DNA of 64,000 nt from Polyodon spathula (GCF_017654505.1 NC_054538.1:27447243-27511242); one strand, 5' to 3'. Counted from the stretch's first letter, positions 26,469 to 60,529 are shown. A program made the numbers and translations. Notes: generated by a model from the letters alone, not told the origin.

Positions 26469-28411
26469 GAGGACTGTGACTCTACTAGCAAATGGGATTT
26501 TCACAGCAAAGTTGTATGTGTTGCATTTGAAAATAAATGTATTCCTGATAAGTAAAAGTACACTTCATAATAAGGAAAAATGCAATGACTATATCAAGAT
26601 TAACAGATTCTCTGGATATCTTATCACAGAATATATCTAAAGATTGGTAAAAACTGTGCATATTGTATTTTTTAAAACATACATTTTTATAAATGTGTAT
26701 TTGTGTGTGCATGTGTTTGAATAGCCTGGTGACTGAAAATTTCCATCGTTGTATAGTAAAGCTTTTTTCATATATGTTCTTAAATGAGAATAGTATACAT
26801 GTTTATTGGTCAAATTACAAAAAAGTTGTAGAGTGGTCTGTTGTGACCCTCTCTGCTTTTACAGTGTTCAGACAGACACCTTTTGGGCTCTGCAATAATA
26901 AACTGCCTGAGCATTCACTGAGCATGTCTGTCTTTTTTTCTCTGCTGTTGAATCCTTGTAAGGGCTATCCATAAGCCCCTGTCTCATCACAATACTTGCA
27001 TCTATGGTTCATATGAGTTTGCTTGTATGAGGCACATATGAGTACAATACTATCTTGTGTAAGACAAATTACTGTCTATTTTTGCACGACAGTGCATATA
27101 TGATTTTTACAAGTTTGCTTATATAAAGTATGTGTTTTTCAGAACCTCGTCTCATAAGAAAATGGTCATTATTGTACCATGATGCTTATATGGTTCATAT
27201 AACAAAAACTTATATGGAACTTACTATTGTACACATCTATGTATTATACACTGTATCTATTTTTCATATGGGTTAAAACAGCCCATTATTTCTGATTGAG
27301 TTGTTTATGAGTGTAGAGGGGTTATTAAGGCAAATGGTATTATTTTATCTTATCACTGTGTTTTGTCCCTCAATATAACTCTTGCTTAAACTGTGTGATT
27401 TCAGTACTAATATTTAGGTTAAGGGATGACAGTGTATTGCTGGCAATGCTGTCCTGTCCATACTTCAAGTTTATTAAGGAATGGTCTAGTGTTTACAGTC
27501 TAGACCTAAAATGACTGCTGATGCTGAGTACTGCTAAAAACAAAATGATAATCCTTCTATAACCATTTACAGAAATGGTTCCTGCTAAGTTACCTTTATG
27601 AAGGTTTGCTACAGTCATTTTGCAGTTTGCTATACTTTCTTATGTTTTTTTTTATTTTGTTGGTTTTTTGATAATTTTTGAAAATATAATGTGGACATAA
27701 AATATTAGGTAATTTAGCATTTACTGTTGTTCAGGTAAACATTTAAATATTTGTGAACAGTAGAGAAAAATGATACATTTTGTATGTGACAATGCTATTT
27801 TTGAATCATGAAATGCAGTGAAATGAGCAATTTTATGCCAAGAAAAAATACAACCTAGGTTATGGTCACGTTTGTAATGCAGCAGGGGGCTTCCATGAAA
27901 AGCATCCAGACAGACCAAAACCAGATCACATGACAGCAATTAAACAGGTTCTGTCAAGAAGAGGGATACTAACTCCAATGTTTGCCCATGAAGACTCCTG
28001 CCTGGTTAACTCATTTTTACTAACGCAATGGAGCGAAATCATCTCTAATAAACATCAATTATTATTCACATGACATCAGATTGTAAAGGAACCTTGTGTA
28101 GCCTATTCCCTTTGGCTACAATTACTGAATATGGGGGGTATGACTAGCGGAGCAATGATATAAAAAACCAGAGGAATTCAGCAAGGGTATAAACAAAGAA
28201 GTGTAACTTCACTGTTGCCTGAAGCAGTAAGCTGATAGAAAGCAAAACTCACAGTGAACAGGTCTCCTTATTGACAAACACAGACAGTTATGTTTCTCTA
28301 GTCTCCCAGGGGCTGATGCTTAAAATGTGTTCATAGATTCTTAATTCCATGAGGCACACAATATCATTTTAGCAAGCTGACTGAAGCCTGCAGTTGTAGA
28401 TCACTGTGGAG

Positions 28412-28616
28412 CAGGGGTCTCCAACCCTGGTCCTGGAGACCCCCAGTCCAGCAGGTTTTATAGGTGTCTTTACATCATCAGTGGCTAAAGATCTGGTACA
28501 CCTGTTAATCATGACTAATTAAGCCAATAATTGGTTCAATTAAGCAACTGAGAGATTGGTTGAAACAAAAACCAGCAGCCACAGTAGCTCTCCAGGTCCA
28601 GGGTTGTAGACCCCTG
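28412..28616. mobile_element. hAT-type MITE, 205 bp, with perfect 8-bp target duplication
   Basis: The ends CAGGGGTCTCCAACCCTGG and CCAGGGTTGTAGACCCCTG are near-perfect inverted repeats. CTGTGGAG is duplicated exactly on both sides (28404-28411 and 28617-28624). The length and 8-bp duplication fit a hAT-derived MITE. It sits 1.3 kb upstream of the TMEM178A start codon. Confidence 0.93.
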
Positions 28617-28624
28617 CTGTGGAG

Positions 28625-41507
<12,883 letters not shown>

Positions 41508-42185
41508 ACATTTATCAGGAGGACTGCGTTACTACAATGTTCTGTTGGTTTTTTAATGGAAATATTTTCCAAAGCTATTTTTCTTTCTTGTTTTTATGCT
41601 TTACCTAATGTACTTCAGTTCTACTCCAGCAGTCATTTTCAACTTTACATTTCCAGATATGCCATACTGTCATCTGCTGGTAGGAATGGGTATTGTAGTG
41701 CAACAGAAATTAATTGGATGGTAGATCATCAAGGTTGGGTAGTTCTCAGTTGTACCTCTAGGTGGCACTAGATTGTTGAAAGCTGGTGACCTTATTACTG
41801 TGACTAACACAACATAACTATGGCAGGCTGTCCATACAAGCCTGGGATTTACTGTTGTTTTTTTTTTTGTCTGTGGATTGACCATAAATCTCCCGTCTCC
41901 TGGAGGGAATGGTATTTAATATTGTACTGAAAAAATAGAACAGAAATCTAAATGTGTTATTTAAACAAATGCAATGAAAATATCTTATCTCCCATTGGAA
42001 ACAATGACGTTCTACCCTACTACTGTTCAGTTTGTGTGGAAAGTGTGATGTGCGTCTGATCTCTTGGGATTATTGTTCTCGTGTCCTGATCCAGCCAACC
42101 CTGGGGTATTCCTTCAGTGTGTGTATACCGTGAAACCTGCTGACGTCATGTTTCTAAATAAAGTAACATAACAAATTGACATTAG
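41508..42185 (+). other. TMEM178A: TMEM178A 3' UTR with AATAAA at 42157-42162
   Basis: No coding potential follows the stop. A canonical AATAAA lies at 42157-42162, about 650 bp downstream, so cleavage is expected near 42175-42185. Other, later signals cannot be excluded. Confidence 0.6.
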
Positions 42186-42947
42186 TTTTCTGTACTTTAT
42201 TCAACGTTGTCGTTTTTTTAAACATTCCAGAAAAGATAAAATAAAGTAATTTAGTACAACATGTTAATGCAACCTTAATTTAATGAATGTAAGAGATTTA
42301 ATTGCAGTACATTACGGTAATTCTCACACATTGTCATTCAATAGGCATCCCTAGTACTTCATTTCTACTCCAGCAGTTATCACTAGTAGGAAACTAATTC
42401 AGATTCTTCATCAAAACACAGCTGGACATAGTTTACAAGGCGTTGGAAGGTCTCCTCCGGAATCAGAGACCCCTTCAAAGTCTCATAAATACACATCATA
42501 AAGGACAGCATCTAGACTGAGATGCATCAGAATTTAGACAGCTGAAAAGAGCATTACTATAATCATGTTTTACAAAGAGACACATACATTATATGAATAA
42601 AAATAATCCAAACTGGCGTTTTTATAAATATGTAATAAAGTTTACAGGAAGAGAGTTAAAACAGGTTCAGTAAATTCCTTCAGATTTGTTTGTGTTGAAA
42701 ATTTGTATACTGGATTCAATGCACTATTTAGCTTAAGTGTCCTACAGTAAGATAATGGTTACATAGGCAAAAAAAATTGAATTGAAAAAGACCAGCATTT
42801 GATGGAAATAAAGTCTCATTTTCCTTTGACATTTTAATATGGAGGTTTTCAACTATTTGGCTATATAATAGCCAATATAGTAACCAATCTATGCTCTATC
42901 TGCACTCTATTATGAATTATGAGCCAGGTTTGTATGTTGATGATGTC

Positions 42948-43245
42948 ATCCAACGTGGCAGCCGTTTTTACTGTAGCAACTTCCCTTGAACAACCTTTAA
43001 AGACAACCACACTAGGATCATGTGTGCCAATTTTTGGTTCAATTGGACTAGCGGTTTCACAAACTTTTTTGTAGTCAGTTTTGCATGTTGTTGAGGACAT
43101 CAAACGTGACCCCCATGTTTTTTATTGTAGCAGCTTCCCTTTAAAGACAACCAAACTACGATCATATGTGCCATTGGGCTTCTTTCAATCGGACTAGTGG
43201 TTTTGGAGAAGATCTTTGTAATTTTGACATCATGCAGCATAGCCG
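42948..43245. repeat. Two-unit imperfect tandem repeat, about 140-150 bp each
   Basis: Units start near 42948 and 43098. Each holds CATC(C/A)AACGTG, a TGTAGCA(A/G)CTTCCCTT block, AAAGACAACCA(C/A)ACTA, CATATGTGCCA-like text and (A/C)GGACTAG(C/T)GGTTT. A related string, AAATTGGATAAGCGGTTCTC, occurs once more at 47753-47772. Probably part of an uncharacterised dispersed repeat. Confidence 0.6.
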
Positions 43246-43372
43246 CCACACCATACAACCCATCAGCTTCTTACAAACACCAGTTAATCTTGGACTATCC
43301 CTCAACAATTATACCAACTTTCAGTACTCTGAAATAAGTTGTTTTTAAAAGACGAGTTTTTACATTTAGGCT

Positions 43373-43379
<7 letters not shown>

Positions 43380-43408
<29 letters not shown>
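43380..43408. repeat. (TA)14 microsatellite
   Basis: Uninterrupted TA units in the TMEM178A-THUMPD2 intergenic region. Confidence 0.95.
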
Positions 43409-43411
<3 letters not shown>

Positions 43412-44257
43412 ACCAAATCATGTGACTTACAACATAAGTTGTTTAGCATTTTCCATCTTCCCATAAGCATCTACCAACCTACCAAATCCGGTGAGTTTGA
43501 GCAACTCTGGCGGAAAGAAAAATAATAACAAGAATAATCACAACAATAACTGCCTTCCCAGCCTAGGATTTGGAAGCCTAATTAGCACAAACACATTTTT
43601 AACCCTTGGTTAGCACATCTTTAAGATGCTGAAGTGGTACAATAATCTGGATTCAATACAGACATATTTAACTGTGGTACTGTGAAACACCGCACATTTA
43701 CTAGATTGCTGTGATTGGAGATAACTTAAGCAGATAGAATCTGCTATCACAGAAATTGCAGTTAGGTAGAAACAACCCTGTAAAAAATAAAATAAATAAA
43801 GAAGGCTGACCTAAGTAATATATATCGATGTAATAAGTATATTAAAAAAAAAAAAAAGCAAAGCATTGCATTAGTACCAAACTGATTTATTGAACTGATG
43901 GATCACTGACTTTATCAAACACCAGTGCAAGTCTACTTCTATATTTCAGCACTACAATCAAAGTCCTGATTGACAGATTATTCAAACTCTTTGTTCCAAC
44001 CATGTTTGTAATTTAACTAATAAAACCATCTAGGTGTTAACATACTTTTTATATAGGGTGGGGGTAAAATCAGACTAATCAGGTAAAACCCGATGATGGG
44101 AAAGCAGCAGTAATGTGAACAGTTTAGTGCATTTCAGCGAGTTATAGTGGATATTCAATACACTCAGTATCCTGGATACACCTGTTAAGAATGAATTAAA
44201 GATCATGTAGGCCAATGACCAGTCTGTAATCACTGGTCATTTTCTTATGTATACATA

Positions 44258-47056
44258 ACAAAAAATTCTAGAACTTGAAGCTACTGCACTAACAGGTAAC
44301 TATGATGTGATAGGTGTTACAGAAACGTGGTTATCTGAGAGTGATGGGGACGAATATAATATTTGTGGGTATACACTATATAGGAAAGACAGGCAGGACA
44401 GACGAGGAGGAGGGGTAGCGCTATACATAAGAAACAGTCTTGAAGCCCAGGTGTTAAACCTGGACAAAGAAAATAAAACCGAATCAATATGGGTCAGAAT
44501 AACAGACAAAAATTCAAAAGGCATAATAATAGGAGCATGCTATAGACCGCCAGATTCAGACGGTGAGCACAATAATCTGTTATACAATGACATTAGAAAT
44601 GTGTGTAGCAAAGGAGAAGCCATACTAATGGGGGATTTCAACTTCCCCCAAATCAAATGGGAAAACCCGGTGGGTAGCGCGAAGGATGAAATAGAAATGG
44701 TGGAAATGACAAATGACTGCTTCCTAACACAATTTGTCAAGGCACCGACTAGAGGGGAGGCATGCCTTGATTTAGTCTTTTCAAATAACGAAGATAGAAT
44801 AACTAAAACAGAGGTCAGAGAACCACTGGCAAACTCAGACCACAACATGGTCTCATTTGAAGTGTTTTTTAAATCCTCAAAAGTAAAGACTAAAGCTAAG
44901 GTTTACAATTTTAGAAAAGCAAACTATGAAGGCATGAAACAGAGACTAACAGAAGTAGATTGGAGTAAAATAGAGAAAACACCCACAGAAGAAGGATGGT
45001 TGTTCTTCAAAAATGTAGTACTAGAGGCGCAAAACAATTATATCCCTAAAGTAGACAAATCTAAATGTAAAACTAAATTGCCAAAATGGTTTAATAGATC
45101 AATTAAAAAAAATATTCAGCGAAAAAAGGCACTTTACAGAGCATTAAAAAAGGACCAAAAAGAAAGTACACAGAAAGAGTACACAGAACTGCAAATGCAA
45201 GTCAAAAAGGAAGTTAGAAAGGCCAAGAGAGAAATAGAAATGAACATTGCTAAGGGAGCTAAAACCAATTCCAAAATGTTTTTCCAATATTACAACAGCA
45301 AGAGAACATTCAAAGAGGAGATTAAATGTTTAAGAGATACAAATGGCAAAATCATAGAGGAAGAAAAAAAAATAGCAAATATGTTAAATGATTACTTTTC
45401 ACAAGTTTTTACAAAGGAAGATACTGACAACATGCCCCACATGTCATCCAGTTCCTATCCAGTTTTAAATAACTTTAGCATAACTGAGGCAGAAGTGTTA
45501 AAGGGACTAGGAGCTCTTAAAATAAACAAATCCCCTGGGCCGGATGAGATCCTCCCAGTAGTACTCAAAGAAATGAAAGAAGTAATTTACAAACCGCTAA
45601 CCAAGATCATGCAGCAGTCTCTTGACACAGGGGTGGTACCGACAGACTGGAAAATTGCAAACGTAATACCGATCCACAAAAAGGGAAACAAAACTGAACC
45701 AGGTAACTACAGACCAGTAAGCCTGACTTCTATTATATGCAAACTTATGGAAACTATAATAAGATCCAAAATGGAAAATTACCTATATGGTAACAGTATC
45801 CTGGGAGACAGTCAGCATTGTTTTAGGAAAGGGAGATCGTGTCTTACTAACTTGCTTGATTTTTTTGAGGATGCAACATCGATAATGGATAATTGCAAAG
45901 CATATGACATGGTTTATTTAGATTTCCAGAAAGCTTTTGACAAAGTCCCGCACAAAAGATTAATTCTCAAACTGAACGCAGTTGGGATTCAAGGAAACAC
46001 ATGTACATGGATTAGGGAGTGGTTAACATGTAGAAAACAGAAAGTACTGATTAGAGGAAAAACCTCAGAATGGAGTGTGGTAACCAGCGGTGTACCACAG
46101 GGATCAGTATTAGGTCCTCTGCTATTCCTAATCTACATTAATGATTTAGATTCTGGTATAGTAAGCAAACTTGTTAAATTTGCAGATGACACAAAAGTAG
46201 GAGGAGTGGCAAACACTTTTGCAGCAGCAAAGGTCATTCAAAATGATCTAGACAAGATTCAGAACTGGGCAGACACATGGCAAATGACATTTATAGAGAA
46301 AAGTGTAAGGTACTGCACGCAGGAAATAAAAATGTACATTATAAATATCATATGGGAGATACTGAAATTGGAGAAGGAATCTATGAAAAAGACCTAGGAG
46401 TTTTTGTTGACTCAGAAATGTCTTCATCTAGGCAATGTGGGGAAGCTATAAAAAAGGCTAACAAGATGCTCGGATACATTGTGAAAAGTGTTGAATTTAA
46501 ATCAAGGGAAGTAATGTTAAAACTGTACAATGCACTTGTAAGACCTCATCTTGAATATTGTGTGCAGTTCTGGTCACCTCGCTATAAAAAAGATATTGCT
46601 GCTCTAGAAAGAGTGCAAAGAAGAGCGACCAGAATTATTCCGGGCTTAAAAGGCATGTCATATGCAGACAGGCTAAAAGAATTGAATCTGTTCAGTCTTG
46701 AACAAAGAAGACTACGTGGCGACCTAATTCAAGCATTCAAAATTCTAAAAGGTATTGACAGTGTCGACGCAAGGGACTTTTTCAGCCTGAAAAAAGAAAC
46801 AAGGACCAGGGGTCACAAATGGAGTTTAGAAAAAGGGGCATTCAGAACAGAAAATAGGAGATTTTTTACACAGAGAATTGTGAGGGTCTGGAATCAACTC
46901 CCCAGTAATGTTGTTGAAGCTGACACCCTGGGATCCTTCAAGAAGCTGCTTGATGAGATTTTGGGATCAATAAGCTACTAACAACCAAACGAGCAAGATG
47001 GGCCGAATGGCCTCCTCTCGTTTGTAAACTTTCTTATGTTCTTATGTTCTTATGTA
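44258..47056 (+). mobile_element. 5'-truncated CR1-type LINE
   Basis: Non-LTR retrotransposon lying between TMEM178A and THUMPD2. The left end is a truncation inside the endonuclease domain. The right end is the family tail, GATGGGCCGAATGGCCTCCT, followed by about three TTCTTATG octamers (to 47056). It carries one long ORF with a single frameshift, described separately. A ten-base string TTCTTATGTA occurs both just left of the 5' junction (44242-44251) and at the 3' end (47047-47056). Confidence 0.93.
44259..46981 (+). pseudogene. CR1 ORF2 (endonuclease-reverse transcriptase), one frameshift
   Basis: The frame is open from just after a TAA at 44256-44258 to 46397; no ATG begins it because the 5' part is missing. 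It continues in the next frame to TAA at 46979-46981. Visible in order: apurinic-type endonuclease pieces (VTETWL, ACYRPP, MGDFNFPQIKW, NSDHNMV), then reverse transcriptase blocks (NKSPGPDEILP, NYRPVSLTS, YLDFQKAFDKVPH, SGVPQGSVLGPLLF, KFADDTKVGG), then the CR1 C-terminal block (RPHLEYCVQFWSP, ERVQRRATRIIPGLK, LFSLEQRRLRGDL). The shift lies near 46290, where one base appears to be lost just after the codons for WQMTF. Apart from truncation and this single lesion the frame is clean, which implies recent insertion. Confidence 0.93.
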
Positions 47057-47239
47057 ACTAGAGAACAACTTATACTATTGAATTGAAAACTGGACAGGGC
47101 ATTCTTTAGCACGTTTACAGTGTTGTGGCTTCGATTAAATCAAAGTGAATAAATATCAACAGAAAGAACCCTTGCTGTCAATGCACATGTTGGTGGGGAA
47201 AAAAAGAAAACAGGACACAATCTGTCAATTAAAAAGAAA

Positions 47240-47328
47240 GGTAAAAAAATATTTATTTGCAGAATAATGTTACAATTGAACAGCTAACCACATATAATTG
47301 TGTACATGAAGTGTTTGCTGAAAGACAT
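47240..47328 (-). other. THUMPD2: THUMPD2 short 3' UTR, polyadenylation signal 47252-47257
   Basis: An AATAAA on the minus strand (TTTATT at 47252-47257) lies about 72 bp after the stop. It gives a very short 3' UTR that ends about 190 bp from the 3' end of the neighbouring CR1 element. Confidence 0.6.
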
Positions 47329-57213
<9,885 letters not shown>

Positions 57214-57605
57214 TTCTACTTCTTGTTGTGAACAAAGGCAAAGCAAAGTTGTGAACAAATTTGTACTGACGTTTTTAAATCTGATTATCTGCGTCACTGA
57301 AACCTGTGCTGTATTCTGCTGCTGATGAGACTCGGGTAATTTAACGGCTAACACCGATACAGGCTAATTGTTATCACAGAAGCCCACAGACACTAGACTC
57401 ATTTTCTTCAGCGAAGCCTGCATGCTTTCTGTTATCGATACGGAAACGGAACAGGGCAGGGAGGACCCACGTGGATAAACTAATATAACACAAGAAGAAT
57501 AAGTTTGCAGCCAAAAGCGCCTCCCAGATAGATAACAACAAAAGAGCACAAAACTATAGTCTATTTAACAAGATACTCGACTCTGCCTTTAGTTCCGTTT
57601 TAATG
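57214..57605 (-). promoter_or_regulatory. THUMPD2: THUMPD2 5' UTR/promoter interval
   Basis: About 390 bp between the start codon and the long inverted repeat. It contains GC-richer segments near 57440-57475. No TATA box. The true start of transcription could lie here or within the inverted repeat's left arm. Confidence 0.4.
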
Positions 57606-58642
57606 CGCGCAAAGCATTGTGGTATATAAAGAGGGCTCGGCACTCGGCATAGTTTTTTTTTCTATGGATAGTCAATGGAGGCGTAAGAAATTCTGGTTTG
57701 TGCTGGTTTTAGCCATGTTAAAATTTTTTTTAAAAAAAGCATCAAACTTTTGAAGTAGATTTCACATTTGCCCAAAGTCTTATAAAACGGCAACATTAGC
57801 AAATTATGACAATACGTAATTATTATGAAAAATGCTATTTTGTGAGCGCTGTCCTGTTCTGCGGCGCAAGCGCAGTGAATACAGTTACGGCTGATCGCGC
57901 ATGTCGTCTATGATATATCCATTGACAGCTTTCGGAAGCTGGTAACGGGAAATTTAAAAGCTAGATCATATCAGATATATTTTATTACTGTTTTTGTGTA
58001 AGTTCATTATTTGTGAAATGGTTTTATAACAAATATACGGAGGAACATTACATTTTTTACCTACTTTGTCCAAGTAACTACCGGGAGTTTGTTTACTGCT
58101 ATATAGCTGTGTCTTGATAATATTTTATGTTGCAATGTTATGTATTTCTAAAGTAATCGATGGTACCGGACTGTTAAATGATTTAATGAATACGCTTCTA
58201 TTTGTTTTATTAAAAATATATGTCGTAATATGTGTATTAAATGAATACAATAAAAGTACTGCATTTTTCTAAACATCTATTATTATATTTAGTTTTGTAT
58301 TGTATGATCTGGATATTCATAATCTGTCATTATCAATCAAAACCATATGCAGTCATCGCTTCTTTAGAGCGATGTTTCTGCGCATGCGCCGCGGAACAGG
58401 ACAGTGCTAAGAATATAGCGTTTTTCATAATAATTACCAAGTGTCATAATTTGCTAATGTTGCTGTTTTTTTCAAAAGGCCTTGGGTAAATGTAAAATCT
58501 ACTTCAAAAGTTTGATGCATTTTTTAACATGGCGAAAACCAGCACAAACCAGCAAAATTTCTTACGCCTCCATTGACTTTCCATCGAAAAAATTCATGCC
58601 GATCTCTCAGTATAATTTACCACAAATAATGCTTTGCATGCA
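57606..58642. repeat. Long inverted repeat (two arms of about 270 bp, 500-bp spacer)
   Basis: Left arm about 57606-57875, right arm about 58378-58642. Read as complements they match nearly base for base: GCAAAGCATT, CGGCAT, GTCAATGGAGGCGTAAGAAA, GGTTTGTGCTGGTTTT, ATCAAACTTTTGAAGTAGAT, CAACATTAGCAAATTATGAC, AATTATTATGAAAAA and TGTCCTGTTC follow in the same order. The arms end at a GC-rich palindrome, GCGCAAGCGC (57864-57873) and GCGCATGCGC (58380-58389). The structure begins about 390 bp upstream of the THUMPD2 start codon. A non-autonomous long-TIR (fold-back) transposon is the most likely explanation. No coding lies in the spacer, and no target duplication was found. Confidence 0.9.
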
Positions 58643-58835
58643 GTGAGACGAAGTACTCACTTCTACACTACAGCAACGCCATTTTCTCTCTACTGGAGTT
58701 TGAAAGCCGGCCAGATAGTTTTAAGTTTTAAACCTAAAAACCTATGTACATACATTAGATATTTATAAATGAGTATATTTAAAGTTAGATTTGTATTTGT
58801 TTACCTATAATAACCTCTAGCACTGTCCTTATATT

Positions 58836-58836
58836 A

Positions 58837-58882
<46 letters not shown>

Positions 58883-58905
58883 GAGCAGACGCCCTTACCC
58901 ACTTT
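58836..58905 (-). mobile_element. 3' tail of an L2/SINE element, minus strand
   Basis: An (ATT)n array at 58836-58882 is followed by GAGCAGACGCCCTTACCC. In reverse this is GGGTAAGGGCGTCTGCTC plus AAT repeats, the typical fish SINE/L2 tail. Only the tail is present. Confidence 0.55.
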
Positions 58906-59104
58906 TTTTTAGAACAAAAATGTAAAAAAGTGATTTTTGCGAAATGCACGTTTGCTGTTTTTGTAGTTACATGGTTAAGACTAAACTGCTGTTGACTGTC
59001 ATACCACTACAAAAGTAGGGAGCATTTAACGCTTCGTAAAGAACTTTGAACGTTGACTTCAGCAAGCAGACCACTGCAATATGCAGTATACTACATGTAG
59101 GTTA

Positions 59105-59351
59105 CAGTCAGAGCAGTCCATAGCTGCCTTCCAGACAGGTGTCAGTCAGTGCAGTGCATAGCTACAAGTGTCAGTCAATGCAGGCTATAGCTGCAGGTGT
59201 CAGTCAGTGTAGGCTATAGCTGCAGGTGTCAGTCAGTGCAGGCTATAGCTGCAGGTGTCAGTCAATGCAGGCTATAGCTGCAGGTGTCAGTCAGTGCAGT
59301 CTATAGCTGCCTGCCAGACAGGTTTCAGTCAGTGCAATCTTTAGCTGCCTG
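59105..59351. repeat. 29-bp minisatellite
   Basis: About eight imperfect copies of a unit GTGTCAGTCAGTGCAGGCTA plus TAGCTGCAG. The central copies are almost identical and the outer ones longer and more diverged (extra CCAGACAG). It ends about 100 bp before the MULE-type relic. Confidence 0.9.
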
Positions 59352-59451
59352 AAATGTCCGTAATTGTATTGTATAAATTCAGGATATGCCGTATACTTTC
59401 CTATTAATTAATTATATGATATTCATACTGTAATTTGCCTGATAAACATAT

Positions 59452-60385
59452 ATGTTGTTTCAGAACCTATTAATGGATCACTACTGGATTAAATCTCTAG
59501 AAGATTCACTAAAGAAAGATTTCAGCCCAAATGTACTAAGAATATTTTACCTACTTAACAACACGTCGGAGGACGATTTTATTCTTGAACATTTGCAAAT
59601 TCTTAGCTTTAATGGGGAAGGGGTTCTTTTCAGCAAAACATCAGGCTAAAAGCTGTGTTTATTATCGATGTGAGAGCTCAAACAAAGCAACAGGAAAATC
59701 ACATGGGGGCCCATGCAAAACAAGAGCTAATGGTTGCAAGGCCTATATTAGTTTTACATTAATTTGTGAAACCTCTTTCAATGGATGTGTGTTGCGACTT
59801 CAACCTTTTCATAATGAGCATGATCTGAAAGATCCTAGTCAGCAAAAAGTGAATCAGATTCAGCCTGAACTACTGACAGTTGTGCATTTGGCACAAGATT
59901 TCCTGATAACTGGTGTAGCTGTTAGAGCAGCAGTGTGGGCAGAACAGCGAGGGTTTAATGGTTTACAGGCCCACTGATACATGGTCACACCCCGTGATGT
60001 TAAAGTAATTAAAGAACACTACGTATTAAGACAATACCTGGATATTGATGATTCCTCTAGTGTGGATAAAATGGTAAAAAGGCCTTAAAAATAGTGAATT
60101 ATTTTATTAGCCACCAGCACGTAGTGTGTCACAGCCTCTCATACTTGTTTTGTCCACTGAATGGCAGCTTCTGCAGTTACAGAAACATGAAAGTGACATG
60201 ATTTTTTTTTTAGATGCTTCATACAAAGGAGTCTCTGCTTATTCATTTGCACTGTATGCTGATTTGAAGTAAAACAGGATGTGGTGTGCCTGTTGCTTTT
60301 TTCATTTTAAGTGAAGAAATACGGAAAATCTGGCATTGTGTCTCTGCAAAGTGGGACACACCCAGGTAAGTATTTCTTTATTGAA
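59452..60385 (+). pseudogene. Decayed MULE-type transposase with FAR1/FLYWCH-like zinc finger
   Basis: Three pieces follow in order. Piece 1 (59465-59640): MDHYWIKSLEDSLKKDF plus a helical region. Piece 2 (about 59640-60088, another frame): a zinc-binding module with CVYYRC, GGPCKTRANGCKAY and FHNEHDL, then QPELLTVVHLAQDFL; a TGA at 59975 interrupts it, after which RDVKVIKEHYVLRQYLDI continues. Piece 3 (60106-60270, another frame): FFLDASYKGVSAYSFALYAD, then after one more shift TGCGVPVAFFILSEE. The zinc finger followed by a DxxYK...G.PVAFF segment is the arrangement of Mutator-like transposases and their domesticated ZSWIM-type relatives. The first DDE aspartate is near 60213. TTTCAG at 59456-59461 and CCAG|GTAAGT at 60361-60370 look like splice sites, so the source may have had introns. 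The C-terminal half is not visible. Confidence 0.65.
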
Positions 60386-60529
60386 AATGTTTTAGCATTT
60401 AGTAAGTAACTTTAATATAACTGTTGGATAGCTTATTTACTTAATTCCATGATATTAAATGTAAAAAGATCAAATGGATGTGCGCATGATTGCTTTACTG
60501 GCCCTTTGGCATACTGTGAACTGGACAGT

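Larger units (their letters stand above)
22761..28411. other. Intergenic MAP4K3-TMEM178A, left part
   Basis: It lies between two divergent genes. AT-rich, with two trinucleotide microsatellites and no recognised transposon or exon. Distal regulatory elements are possible but cannot be read from sequence. Confidence 0.55.
42186..44241. other. Intergenic TMEM178A-THUMPD2
   Basis: Apart from the tandem repeat at 42948 and the TA microsatellite, nothing recognised. The two genes converge on this interval. Confidence 0.6.

Noticed and set aside
57214..57354. In-frame N-terminal extension of THUMPD2 to an upstream ATG
   Set aside because: The extra 47 residues look like translated 5' UTR and have no counterpart in the human protein.
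59105..59351. Repeat array considered as CRISPR-like
   Set aside because: Units are contiguous without unique spacers and the sequence is vertebrate; it is a minisatellite.
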